Source: Butyricicoccus sp.
Lineage (GTDB): Bacteria > Bacillota > Clostridia > Oscillospirales > Butyricicoccaceae
DNA length: 12,442 nucleotides
Assembly (NCBI GenBank): GCA_020025885.1
Contig: JAHHRJ010000050.1
Location: forward strand, 1-12,442
Direction of reading: 5' to 3'
This document shows, piece after piece, positions 6,495-12,273 of this stretch; position 1 is the first letter of the stretch, and every line of letters starts with the position of its first letter. The translations under genes were made by a program, and so were the position numbers. The notes below the pieces were generated by a model, which saw nothing but the letters and a program-made list of their open reading frames with translations, did not search any database and was not told where the DNA came from.

Positions 6495-7343
6495 TTACAG
6501 ATACATTTCGGGGAGATCGGAAAGGGGAAGAGGGGGTGCAGAACGGATATAAGCAGAGGGAGACATACCCGTAATGCGGCGAAAGACCTTGCCAAAATAA
6601 CTCGCGTTGGAAAAGCCGGTGCCGGCTGCAACCAGTTCCAGCGATACAGAACCGCTGCGCAGCAAACGTTTGGCATAGTGAATGCGGATCTGGGTGAGGT
6701 ACTGCCCCGGGCTCATGCCGACAGTTGCGGAGAATTTGCGGATCAGATGAGAGGGGGACACTTCGAGACGCTCAGCAAGGTCATCAATACCATAGAGGTG
6801 GGCGAAATCTTCGTGCATGATCGCAATGGCGTGCTGGATCAATGGGGGATAGGGCTGTGCAGTTTCAGGCGGGGTGCTGGTTTCAGCAAGCTGTGTCAGT
6901 AGGGTAAATGCAGCGGCACTGCTTGCAGCACCATCGGGTGCATGCCCACTTTGTGCAAGATGGAGCAGCGGGAAAAGTTGTCCAGAGAGTGCAGAAGAAC
7001 CATTAGGAAAGTATGGGCTGTATGCAAGCGTACTGCCTAAAATCTGTGTGACAGCTTGCCCGGATAAAAGGGCGGCTAGTAAGGTGGTAGGCTTTTCGGC
7101 AGTCAGAGACAGTGGTGCATCTGTGGGGAATCCGATCGCGGCACCGGATGTAATATGCAGGGGGTGGGATTCTAATGCAGTGGACAGCATACCCTCGATC
7201 ACACCAACAAGCCAAAAGCCGGAACCAGATGGAAGCTGTAAAGAAGTCTCGGCGGCAAGCTTGGTGCAGGTACAGCAGATCAAGCGGGAAAAAAATGCGA
7301 TACTATGCGGCGCGGAAGGGGAACTCCAAGTAAAAGGCTCCAT
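6495..7343 (-). CDS. AraC-family transcriptional regulator
   Basis: This 282-residue protein ends with an AraC/XylS double helix-turn-helix domain (about 172-268). The first helix-turn-helix shows YGIDDLAERLEVSPSHLIRKF; the second shows ELVAAGTGFSNASYFGKVFRR followed by TGMSPSAYI, the family signature. The N-terminal 165 residues should be a ligand-sensing or oligomerisation domain with no clear class; two Cys pairs (ICCTC, near residue 22-26) are notable and could sense redox or metal, though that is speculation. The ATG at 7343 is chosen because GAGG lies about 8 nt upstream; the open frame continues into the tRNA gene, which cannot be coding. It lies 101 bp upstream of lrgA on the same strand and may regulate it. 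Only about 40 bp separate it from the tRNA terminator, so its promoter is unclear. Confidence 0.9.
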   Translation of the reverse strand: MEPFTWSSPSAPHSIAFFSRLICCTCTKLAAETSLQLPSGSGFWLVGVIEGMLSTALESHPLHITSGAAIGFPTDAPLSLTAEKPTTLLAALLSGQAVTQILGSTLAYSPYFPNGSSALSGQLFPLLHLAQSGHAPDGAASSAAAFTLLTQLAETSTPPETAQPYPPLIQHAIAIMHEDFAHLYGIDDLAERLEVSPSHLIRKFSATVGMSPGQYLTQIRIHYAKRLLRSGSVSLELVAAGTGFSNASYFGKVFRRITGMSPSAYIRSAPPLPLSDLPEMYL

Positions 7344-7384
7344 AACAAACCTCAATTCTGCGGATGTATGCCTTGTATAAGATG

Positions 7385-7417
7385 AAAAAACCGCCTTTTC
7401 GATCGAAAAGGCGGTTT
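7385..7417 (-). terminator. Terminator after tRNA-Thr
   Basis: A perfect palindrome of about 14 bp per arm around GATC (7401-7404), followed on the minus strand by six T residues (7385-7390 as A on the plus strand). It begins directly at the CCA end of the tRNA. Confidence 0.9.
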
Positions 7418-7493
7418 TGGAGCTAGTAGTCGGACTCGAACCGACGACCTGCGCATTACGAATGCGCTGCTCTACCAACTGAGCCATACTAGC
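7418..7493 (-). tRNA. tRNA-Thr, anticodon CGT
   Basis: The 76-nt minus-strand gene folds as a cloverleaf: a perfect 7-bp acceptor stem (GCTAGTA with TACTAGC), D-arm with AGTTGGTAGAGC, a 5-bp anticodon stem GCGCA/TGCGC with loop TTCGTAA, T-arm loop GGTTCGAGTCC, discriminator T and an encoded CCA. Anticodon CGT reads ACG threonine codons. It is a lone tRNA followed at once by its terminator. Confidence 0.96.
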
Positions 7494-7500
7494 AAGACAA

Positions 7501-7529
7501 AAAATAACAAACACGATGCAGCTGGTTAA
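7501..7529 (-). promoter_or_regulatory. Probable promoter of the tRNA gene
   Basis: On the minus strand TTAACC (7524-7529), 17-bp spacer, TATTTT (7501-7506), placed so that transcription starts a few bases before the tRNA 5' end. The hexamers are only fair matches. Confidence 0.4.
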
Positions 7530-7606
7530 CATGATTATTTTAACACATGAGTGGGCGCTGCGTCAATAGCAGAATGCAAAAAAAGATAAAAGTTTGAAGA
7601 AAGCGC

Positions 7607-7634
7607 TTGACAATTTGCGAAAATCCGATATAAT
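7607..7634 (+). promoter_or_regulatory. Promoter of the rpsF-ssb-rpsR operon
   Basis: TTGACA (7607-7612), 16-bp spacer and TATAAT (7629-7634), both perfect hexamers. Predicted leader is about 55 nt. Confidence 0.9.
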
Positions 7635-7640
7635 AAGTAA

Positions 7641-7690
7641 TATCCTTGCTCATGACAAAGGTCGTGGGCCAAAGTCCAAAAGGAGGTGCA
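7641..7690 (+). promoter_or_regulatory. rpsF leader, possible S6:S18 autoregulatory structure
   Basis: The leader contains CATGAC (7651-7656), loop AAAG and GTCGTG (7661-7666), then GGCC-AAA-GTCC just before the AGGAGG site. In many bacteria the S6:S18 complex binds a conserved structure in this leader and represses its own operon. The stem is real but I could not confirm the conserved CCG-bulge motif, so the assignment is tentative. Confidence 0.35.
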
Positions 7691-7695
7691 ATAAT

Positions 7696-7989
7696 ATGGC
7701 AAAGGTAACTGGCAAGTACGAGACTCTTTTCATTGTCAACCCTACCCTCGGTGAGGAGGAGATTTCTGCACTGGTGCAGAAGTTCCAGTCTCTCGTGGAG
7801 GCGAACGGTACCGTAGACAAGGTTGAAGATTGGGGTAAGCGCCGTATGGCTTACGCAATCAATGACCTGCATGAGGGTTACTACACCCTGATTCAGTTTA
7901 CGTCCGCTCCGGAATTCCCGGCTGAGCTCGACCGTATCTACAAGATTACGGACGGCGTTATGCGTTCTATCATCGTGTCCCTGGACTAA
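7696..7989 (+). CDS. rpsF: 30S ribosomal protein S6
   Basis: This 97-residue protein is bS6, which binds the central domain of 16S rRNA together with S18 on the platform of the small subunit. The typical order of motifs is seen: KYETLFIVNPTLGEEEI, then DKVEDWGKRRMAYAIND, then GYYTLIQFTSAP and ELDRIYKITDGVMRSII. Length is normal and the acidic tail of proteobacterial S6 is absent, as usual in Bacillota. The ATG at 7696 follows a perfect AGGAGG (7681-7686). It is the first gene of a three-gene operon; 15 bp separate it from ssb. Confidence 0.98.
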   Translation: MAKVTGKYETLFIVNPTLGEEEISALVQKFQSLVEANGTVDKVEDWGKRRMAYAINDLHEGYYTLIQFTSAPEFPAELDRIYKITDGVMRSIIVSLD

Positions 7990-8004
7990 GGTGGTGACTC
8001 AAAC

Positions 8005-8490
8005 GTGTTGAACAAAGCGATTCTTATGGGTCGATTGACCCGTGATCCTGAACTGCGTCATACGCAGTCTAATACCGCTGTGGCTTCGTTCACCCTCGCA
8101 ATCGATCGCGACCGCAAAGGTCCGAACAACGAACGCCAGACTGATTTCATCGATTGTGTTGCTTGGGGTCGTCAGGCTGAATTCGTAAAGCAGTGGTTTA
8201 GCAAAGGGATGATGGCAATCGTTGTTGGTCGGATCCAGTCGCGTAACTGGGAAGACAAGAACGGAAATAAGCGTGTAACCATTGAGATCAATGTCGACGA
8301 AGTTTCATTCGGTGAGACCAAGAAGTCTCGCGAGTCGGGTGGATTCGGAAGCTATGACTCTGGTTCGCAGATCCGTCCTGAGGGATTTGATATGGGTAAT
8401 CAGGCTGCACCTGCGCCAACTTTCGACCTTCCGGTCGGTGGTTCGGATTTTGCAGAGCTTGCAGATGATGATTCGGACGTTCCCTTTTGA
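8005..8490 (+). CDS. ssb: Single-stranded DNA-binding protein
   Basis: This 161-residue protein coats single-stranded DNA in replication, repair and recombination, normally as a tetramer. Residues 1 to about 106 form the OB fold (LNKAILMGRLTRDPELRHT, VASFTLAIDR, DFIDCVAWGRQAEFV, RIQSRNWEDKNGNKR). A Gly/Ser/Ala/Pro-rich linker follows, and the acidic tip DDDSDVPF recruits partner proteins. The start is GTG at 8005, preceded by AAGGTGGTG about 8 nt upstream. Its position between the S6 and S18 genes is the conserved arrangement in Bacillota, which favours it as the housekeeping SSB rather than a phage or plasmid copy. Confidence 0.97.
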   Translation: MLNKAILMGRLTRDPELRHTQSNTAVASFTLAIDRDRKGPNNERQTDFIDCVAWGRQAEFVKQWFSKGMMAIVVGRIQSRNWEDKNGNKRVTIEINVDEVSFGETKKSRESGGFGSYDSGSQIRPEGFDMGNQAAPAPTFDLPVGGSDFAELADDDSDVPF

Positions 8491-8515
8491 TATTTGAAGA
8501 AGGAGGTACCTGACA

Positions 8516-8782
8516 ATGGAAGAGACCAAAAAGGAATTTACTCCCCGTCCGGAGCGTGCACAGCGCGGAGGGCGTCGTCGCAGAAAGGTTTGCTCTTTCT
8601 GTGTAGATAAGGTAGAGGCAATCGACTACAAGGACGTAGCAAAGCTGCGCCGTTATATGTCTGAGCGTGGCAAGATTCTGCCTCGCCGTATGACTGGCAC
8701 TTGCGCAAAGCATCAGCGTCAGCTGACTGAGGCGATTAAGCGTGCTCGTCATGTTGCTCTGCTCCCTTACACTGCGGAGTAA
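8516..8782 (+). CDS. rpsR: 30S ribosomal protein S18
   Basis: This 88-residue basic protein is bS18, partner of S6 on the small-subunit platform. The core KVCSFC...IDYKDVAKLRRYMSERGKILPRR..TGTCAKHQRQL..AIKRARHVALLPY is textbook. It is the zinc-type (C+) form: Cys26, Cys29, Cys63 and His66 can bind one zinc, so zinc-starved cells would be expected to use a C- paralog if one exists. It starts at an ATG with AAGGAGG 10 nt upstream and is the last gene of the operon. Confidence 0.98.
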   Translation: MEETKKEFTPRPERAQRGGRRRRKVCSFCVDKVEAIDYKDVAKLRRYMSERGKILPRRMTGTCAKHQRQLTEAIKRARHVALLPYTAE

Positions 8783-8800
8783 TTAAATACAGAGATTACA

Positions 8801-8830
8801 AAGACCTGCTCGAAAGAGCAGGTCTTTTTT
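8801..8830 (+). terminator. Terminator of the rpsF-ssb-rpsR operon
   Basis: An 11-bp perfect stem (8801-8811 with 8816-8826) with a GAAA tetraloop and a T tail. Confidence 0.96.
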
Positions 8831-8912
8831 CATATTGTGAGGAAATTTTGCCAGCGCACAGCAGGGAATGTTCTTGGAGTTTGGCTCAGCTGCGCGAGAT
8901 GGGGTGGCTTGT

Positions 8913-9023
8913 CTGGCAGAGCCAGCATAACCTTATCGGACCCACTGGGTCGCTTTCTTAACCATTAAGGCGCACGTTGCGCGGGTCAATGACAAAATCC
9001 AAGGCGCATGTCCTTAGATTTTG
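8913..9023. repeat. Cluster of five short hairpins
   Basis: Five perfect or near-perfect inverted repeats follow one another: CTGGC-AGA-GCCAG (8913-8925), GACCC-ACT-GGGTC (8939-8951), CTTAA-CCA-TTAAG (8957-8969), GCGCA-CGT-TGCGC (8970-8982) and a 12-bp arm pair with one mismatch (8993-9004 with 9012-9023). Four have 5-bp arms and 3-nt loops. The surrounding 257-bp space (8831-9087) has no gene of normal size; a 32-codon minus-strand frame (ATG near 8927) crosses it but has no visible ribosome binding site. It could be a structured RNA, a decayed repeat or the 3' region of the gene at 9088-9537. Confidence 0.5.
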
Positions 9024-9087
9024 AAAATTTAGGGTCGCTTCGCTCCGAGGCAAAACAGTGAAAAGACTTTTTACTTGATACAAAGGA

Positions 9088-9537
9088 TCAGTTATCAAAT
9101 TCACGCATTGTGACTAAATAGTTGTAGTTACCACCTCTGGAACCAGTTGCTGAGAAACGGTAAGTACCCTCGCTGTATGTTGCACCGGTGCTTTCGATTA
9201 GCTTGTGTGAGTTTGCATTGACAGTCATGCTGGATGAACCATTCACATCAGAATCTTGCCATGTTTTTCCGTCTTGCTTTTGTAGCTTGAGCTGTATATC
9301 AAAATCTGCATTATTTTCAATATAAAAACGTATTGTTGTGACATCAACGACCTCAAATGAGGAAGAAAGTCCGGAAGAAGAATTACAACCAGATGATCGT
9401 GTGAGTGCATAACGCACGGAATCACTCACAGAAGTCATTTCATTGTGTTTATCATCGGAGTCATAAAAAAATCGTACAGCCACAGTTGCCAGCAAAACAC
9501 ATACTGCAATAGAATAAATTATATATTTTTGCCTCAT
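9088..9537 (-). CDS. Membrane-anchored extracytoplasmic protein, unknown function
   Basis: I do not recognise this 149-residue protein. Residues 5-23 (YIIYSIAVCVLLATVAVRF) form an uncleaved signal anchor after a short basic N-terminus, and no lipobox is seen, so the rest should face the outside. A Ser-rich stretch with one Cys (RSSGCNSSSGLSSS, about 48-61) leads into a beta-rich C-terminal domain: FEVVDVTTIRFYIENN, FDIQLKLQKQDGKTW, MTVNANSHKLIESTG, EGTYRFSATGSRGGNYNYLV. Alternating hydrophobic strands suggest a small beta sandwich like those of surface or carbohydrate-associated proteins, but no family can be named. The ATG at 9537 has AAGGAG about 10 nt upstream; a GTG three codons earlier nearly abuts that site. 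It stands alone, and its codon use is more A/T-rich than the ribosomal operon next to it, which suggests an accessory gene. Confidence 0.75.
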   Translation of the reverse strand: MRQKYIIYSIAVCVLLATVAVRFFYDSDDKHNEMTSVSDSVRYALTRSSGCNSSSGLSSSFEVVDVTTIRFYIENNADFDIQLKLQKQDGKTWQDSDVNGSSSMTVNANSHKLIESTGATYSEGTYRFSATGSRGGNYNYLVTMREFDN

Positions 9538-9630
9538 ATAACGCACACTCCTTCTGATGGCATGAGTGTAACAGAAAATATAGGCAAGGAATTTGGAAGC
9601 AGAAAAGAAAATTTATAACATATAAATCAT

Positions 9631-9675
9631 AAAAATGCATATGAAAAAGCTATACACACAAAAATTCATACGCAT
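9631..9675 (-). terminator. Probable terminator after the 186-residue gene
   Basis: On the minus strand, arms 9665-9675 and 9635-9645 pair over 11 bp with one G-T wobble and are followed by five T residues. A smaller AAGCTAT/ATAGCTT pair overlaps it. The loop is long (19 nt), so efficiency is uncertain. Confidence 0.6.
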
Positions 9676-9698
9676 AGCTTGTATAATTATATTTTCCC

Positions 9699-10259
9699 TT
9701 ATGACGCAAAGTCAATATAAAGATGTTCTCCGCAATCATGTACAGCCTGACGCACCTGTTCAACCAGTACGCATTCATCAGTTTTTTCAGGATTGAAGCT
9801 GATACCAAGTGCCAACTGATCGGAAATCTGGGTGAAATCCAGAACAATATCCGCCGGGCAATTGGCGTCGATGATGCCGGAAAAATGAAGTTCAGACGGA
9901 ACAAGATCGTGAAACCCTGCAAAACGCACACCCAAAAGACCTATATGCGGCAACAGGCGAAGTGCTTCCATAGAGGGAGCGTGATCCAGCTCAGCAAACA
10001 ATGCAGTGGTTTCGCCACGCTTTAAAATACGGGTTTCACGACTGATCGCACGCACAGAGTTCAGAAGATTGGGCTGCTTGGTCTCTGCGAGCATGGAAAC
10101 ATGCTTGTCAGCAAGCAGATATCCAACAACATCCGTCAGCACATTGCGCAGATTTCCTTTTAAGTTTGCGGGCGCAAAGAGATAATAGCGGTTTTGACCT
10201 GCTTTTTTTAACATGCTCCAACCTGTATTGGCTGTAAATGCGGTCAATGTTGTATTCAT
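9699..10259 (-). CDS. Hypothetical cytosolic protein, 186 residues
   Basis: I cannot assign this protein to a family. It has 186 residues, no signal peptide and no membrane segment, and looks like a mixed alpha/beta soluble protein. The first part (TGWSMLKKAGQNRYYLFAPA, then NVLTDVVGYLLADKHVSML) is followed by a central helical region rich in Arg/Glu, and the C-terminal half shows strand-like segments (IGLLGVRFAGFHDLV, ADIVLDFTQISDQLALGISF) ending HLYIDFAS. It begins at an ATG with AAAGGAT about 11 nt upstream. A weak promoter pair (TTGCAC-17-TAAAAT) lies near 10330-10358 on the minus strand. It is flanked by terminators and seems monocistronic. The 327-bp space upstream holds no other gene that I can support. 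Confidence 0.75.
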   Translation of the reverse strand: MNTTLTAFTANTGWSMLKKAGQNRYYLFAPANLKGNLRNVLTDVVGYLLADKHVSMLAETKQPNLLNSVRAISRETRILKRGETTALFAELDHAPSMEALRLLPHIGLLGVRFAGFHDLVPSELHFSGIIDANCPADIVLDFTQISDQLALGISFNPEKTDECVLVEQVRQAVHDCGEHLYIDFAS

Positions 10260-10544
10260 GATAAAGAATATCCTTTCTATAATCAGGTATTTTCCATACT
10301 GCCTATCGGTTTCATTCGTTTAGCTATTTTACTCTTTATTGGCATAATGTGCAATAAGATTATCTTAATTTTGTGTAAAGTGTGGATAAAAAATTCATCA
10401 AATACCAAAAAACAGAAAAAAATACAACACATTATGTAAAAATGATTTGCATTCGCTCTGTGTATTTGTGGCATTTGCAAATTAGTGTTGTATATAATGT
10501 TCAAATAGGGGGTAAAAATCGAGTGAAATTACCCTTAGGCAACA

Positions 10545-10574
10545 ACAAATCCCCTCAAATTTGAGGGGATTTGT
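10545..10574 (-). terminator. Terminator of the psiE-like/DUF4250/phosphatase operon
   Basis: A perfect 15-bp palindrome (10545-10559 with 10560-10574) lies 12 bp past the phosphatase stop codon. On the minus strand the tail is ATTTGTTGTT, an imperfect T run, so it is likely but not ideal. The preceding stretch 10260-10544 is AT-rich and holds no gene I can support. Confidence 0.7.
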
Positions 10575-10586
10575 GAGAAAACACAG

Positions 10587-11357
10587 TTATAGACCAAGAC
10601 CAAGAGCCAAAAATTCGGCATGAGCCTTTTTGTTTCCGCTGGCGATGGAACAGGGACGATCCAGCGTAAGAGGAGAACCGTCCAGCTGGGTTGCGATGCC
10701 GCCAGCTTCCGAAAGAATCAGTGCACCAGCTGCAAAGTCCCAAGGCTGGAGGATACATTCAAAGCCAAGCTCAACACGACCGCAGGCAATATCGGTAAGA
10801 TCAAGTGCAGCAGAGCCAAAACGGCGTAAGTCCTGCATACGCTCCATAAGCTGTCCTGCGATTTTCAAAGAACGCGCTCGCAGGGAGCGGTCATAGGGAG
10901 AGGTGCCAAAACAGAATACGCCCTCGGACAGTGTGCGGCTGGATACCGAAATGCGCTGACCGTTACAAAATGCACCCTGTCCTTTGTTGGCGGAGAACAG
11001 TTCGTCGCGGTAAGGGTTATACACAACACCACAGAACAGTTCGCCGTCTTGTGCAAGTGCAATAGAAACAGCGGAGTGATTCATGCCGCGGACAAAGTTT
11101 GCAGTGCAGTCTATGGGATCCACAATAAAAGCAAGCCCATGCAGAGCATCTTCATGCACTGTGTCTTCTTCTCCGACGAAATGGGCATCGGGAAAGGCTG
11201 CCAAGAGCTGCTCGCGTAAGAATTGTTGCACCTTTACATCGTATTGGGTGACAAAATTGCCGACCCCTTCTTTTTCAGTTACGGTGTTGCGGATATCCTG
11301 TGCGGATAATAGGATTTGCCCAGCCTGACGGGCAGCAGACTCGATTTTTTCTAACAT
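10587..11357 (-). CDS. Inositol-monophosphatase-family phosphatase
   Basis: This 256-residue cytosolic protein belongs to the inositol monophosphatase (SuhB) family, Mg-dependent enzymes that dephosphorylate small sugar or inositol phosphates, PAP or fructose bisphosphate. Metal-binding motifs are present: GEED (62-65), VDPIDCTANF (79-88) with Asp80 and Asp83, and WDFAAGALILSEAGG beginning at 206, with Asp207. The usual motif is DPIDGT; here Cys replaces Gly, a substitution worth noting because the Gly is near the active site, but all metal ligands remain. The ATG at 11357 is preferred: GGTGAT lies about 10 nt upstream, whereas the GTG at 11372 has no site. It is the last gene of a three-gene minus-strand operon. 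Substrate cannot be deduced. Confidence 0.92.
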   Translation of the reverse strand: MLEKIESAARQAGQILLSAQDIRNTVTEKEGVGNFVTQYDVKVQQFLREQLLAAFPDAHFVGEEDTVHEDALHGLAFIVDPIDCTANFVRGMNHSAVSIALAQDGELFCGVVYNPYRDELFSANKGQGAFCNGQRISVSSRTLSEGVFCFGTSPYDRSLRARSLKIAGQLMERMQDLRRFGSAALDLTDIACGRVELGFECILQPWDFAAGALILSEAGGIATQLDGSPLTLDRPCSIASGNKKAHAEFLALGLGL

Positions 11358-11378
11358 TTTTGTATCTATCACCCTGTA

Positions 11379-11552
11379 TTACTGGAAACGGTTATGTGTA
11401 TGGCTGTAAGTATAGCCGAGAGGGGCGAGACGACTGCACAGTTCGGCGCGGTCAACGTCTAACTCGCTGCACAGGTCATCGAGATCGGAAAAATCGTCGC
11501 GCAGTTTGGTGTTGATGTAGCTTAACAAAATCATGGGGTCACGAGGTAACAT
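11379..11552 (-). CDS. DUF4250-domain small protein
   Basis: This 57-residue protein matches the DUF4250 pattern known from Clostridia: an N-terminal LPRDPMILLSYINTKLRD, then helical FSDLDDLCSELDVDRAEL and a C-terminal LAPLGYTYSHTHNRF. The family is small, soluble and of unknown function; the central part resembles a helix-turn-helix-sized fold, which hints at nucleic-acid or protein binding without proof. The ATG at 11552 has AAGGAAGA upstream, within the end of the preceding gene. It overlaps the psiE-like gene by 14 nt in another frame, and ends 21 bp before the phosphatase gene, so translation is probably coupled in an operon. Confidence 0.85.
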   Translation of the reverse strand: MLPRDPMILLSYINTKLRDDFSDLDDLCSELDVDRAELCSRLAPLGYTYSHTHNRFQ

Positions 11553-12057
11553 GGTTGTCTTCTTCTTCCTTTCGTTCAGATGCGTGTTTGTTGGGGGGAC
11601 AGACCGTGTCTTGTAGCTGTGCGTTTTTATAACCCTTGCGTCGGAATCGAGGCAATAAGCTATCCACAGAATGAGACTCTACATGGTCAAGCTGTCGGAC
11701 AAATAGGAACTTACGCACAACGAACAAGAGCGCGACCGAGGTGATTGTGATGAGATTGTCGATGGGGGAAGTGTGTGTCAGAACCATCTGACGCGCGACG
11801 GCAAGCATCATAACTTCCACGACTGTATCAATCGTGTAACTAAAGATCATCTTGACAAATTCAATTCCGATGATAATGGTCATTGCAGTCGTTAGATAAC
11901 TTTGCAAACACTCTGGGGTGGAAACGATCGCGGAAAGGTGAATATCAAGAAATAGTCCAACCGTGGCAGCAGCAACAGCAGCCAGAATACAGATGCCGAC
12001 CAGAATTTCAAGCCGAACCGCCATGCGGTAGAGCTTGGTCTGGATCATATTCTTCAA
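11539..12057 (-). CDS. PsiE-like small integral membrane protein
   Basis: This 172-residue protein has about four membrane segments (roughly 16-39, 53-74, 78-94 and 100-121) and a 50-residue charged cytosolic tail. The order of segments, with KMIFSYTIDTVVEVMMLAVARQMVL in the middle split by a re-entrant or amphipathic helix, resembles PsiE-family proteins, named from a phosphate-starvation gene; their function is unknown. The match is by layout and a few residues, so it is moderate. The TTG at 12057 is chosen because GGAGG (12066-12070) sits 8 nt upstream; the ATG at 12048 is 17 nt from it and no better site exists. It heads the operon with the DUF4250 and phosphatase genes, overlapping the former. 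Confidence 0.7.
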   Translation of the reverse strand: MKNMIQTKLYRMAVRLEILVGICILAAVAAATVGLFLDIHLSAIVSTPECLQSYLTTAMTIIIGIEFVKMIFSYTIDTVVEVMMLAVARQMVLTHTSPIDNLITITSVALLFVVRKFLFVRQLDHVESHSVDSLLPRFRRKGYKNAQLQDTVCPPNKHASERKEEEDNHVTS

Positions 12058-12065
12058 GGTATAGT

Positions 12066-12070
12066 CCTCC
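12066..12070 (-). promoter_or_regulatory. Ribosome binding site that fixes a TTG start
   Basis: GGAGG on the minus strand is 8 nt from TTG (12055-12057) and 17 nt from the first in-frame ATG (12046-12048). Standard spacing therefore favours the TTG as the start of the psiE-like gene. Confidence 0.65.
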
Positions 12071-12088
12071 AATCATCAGGATACTCCT

Positions 12089-12117
12089 ATTATACTGTGA
12101 CAACAGAGGATTGTACA
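12089..12117 (-). promoter_or_regulatory. Promoter of the psiE-like/DUF4250/phosphatase operon
   Basis: On the minus strand TGTACA (12112-12117), 17-bp spacer and TATAAT (12089-12094). The -10 is perfect; the -35 is a fair match. Confidence 0.7.
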
Positions 12118-12238
12118 GAGGAAATGTGTAGTGTTTTTGCCAATATCGTTAGAATTTACCAAAAGTTCCGTAAAGCCCCTGACTTTAGGCATGGGGCTAT
12201 AAGGCACACATAGATTCCCCATTCATGAGGGAATTGTC

Positions 12239-12267
12239 TTGTATTAGATGAAAAATAGTAGTATAAT
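12239..12267 (+). promoter_or_regulatory. Promoter of tnpA
   Basis: TATAAT (12262-12267) is perfect, with a weak TTGTAT (12239-12244) 17 bp upstream. The ATG of tnpA is 7 bp beyond the -10, at the expected transcription start, so the mRNA would be leaderless. Confidence 0.5.
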
Positions 12268-12273
12268 GTTTTC

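Noticed and set aside
7344..7532. N-terminal extension of the AraC-type gene
   Set aside because: The added 63 codons cover the tRNA-Thr gene and its terminator on the same strand, so they cannot be coding.
8831..8930. 32-codon minus-strand frame starting near 8929
   Set aside because: No ribosome binding site at proper spacing and no family; kept only as a remark under the hairpin cluster.
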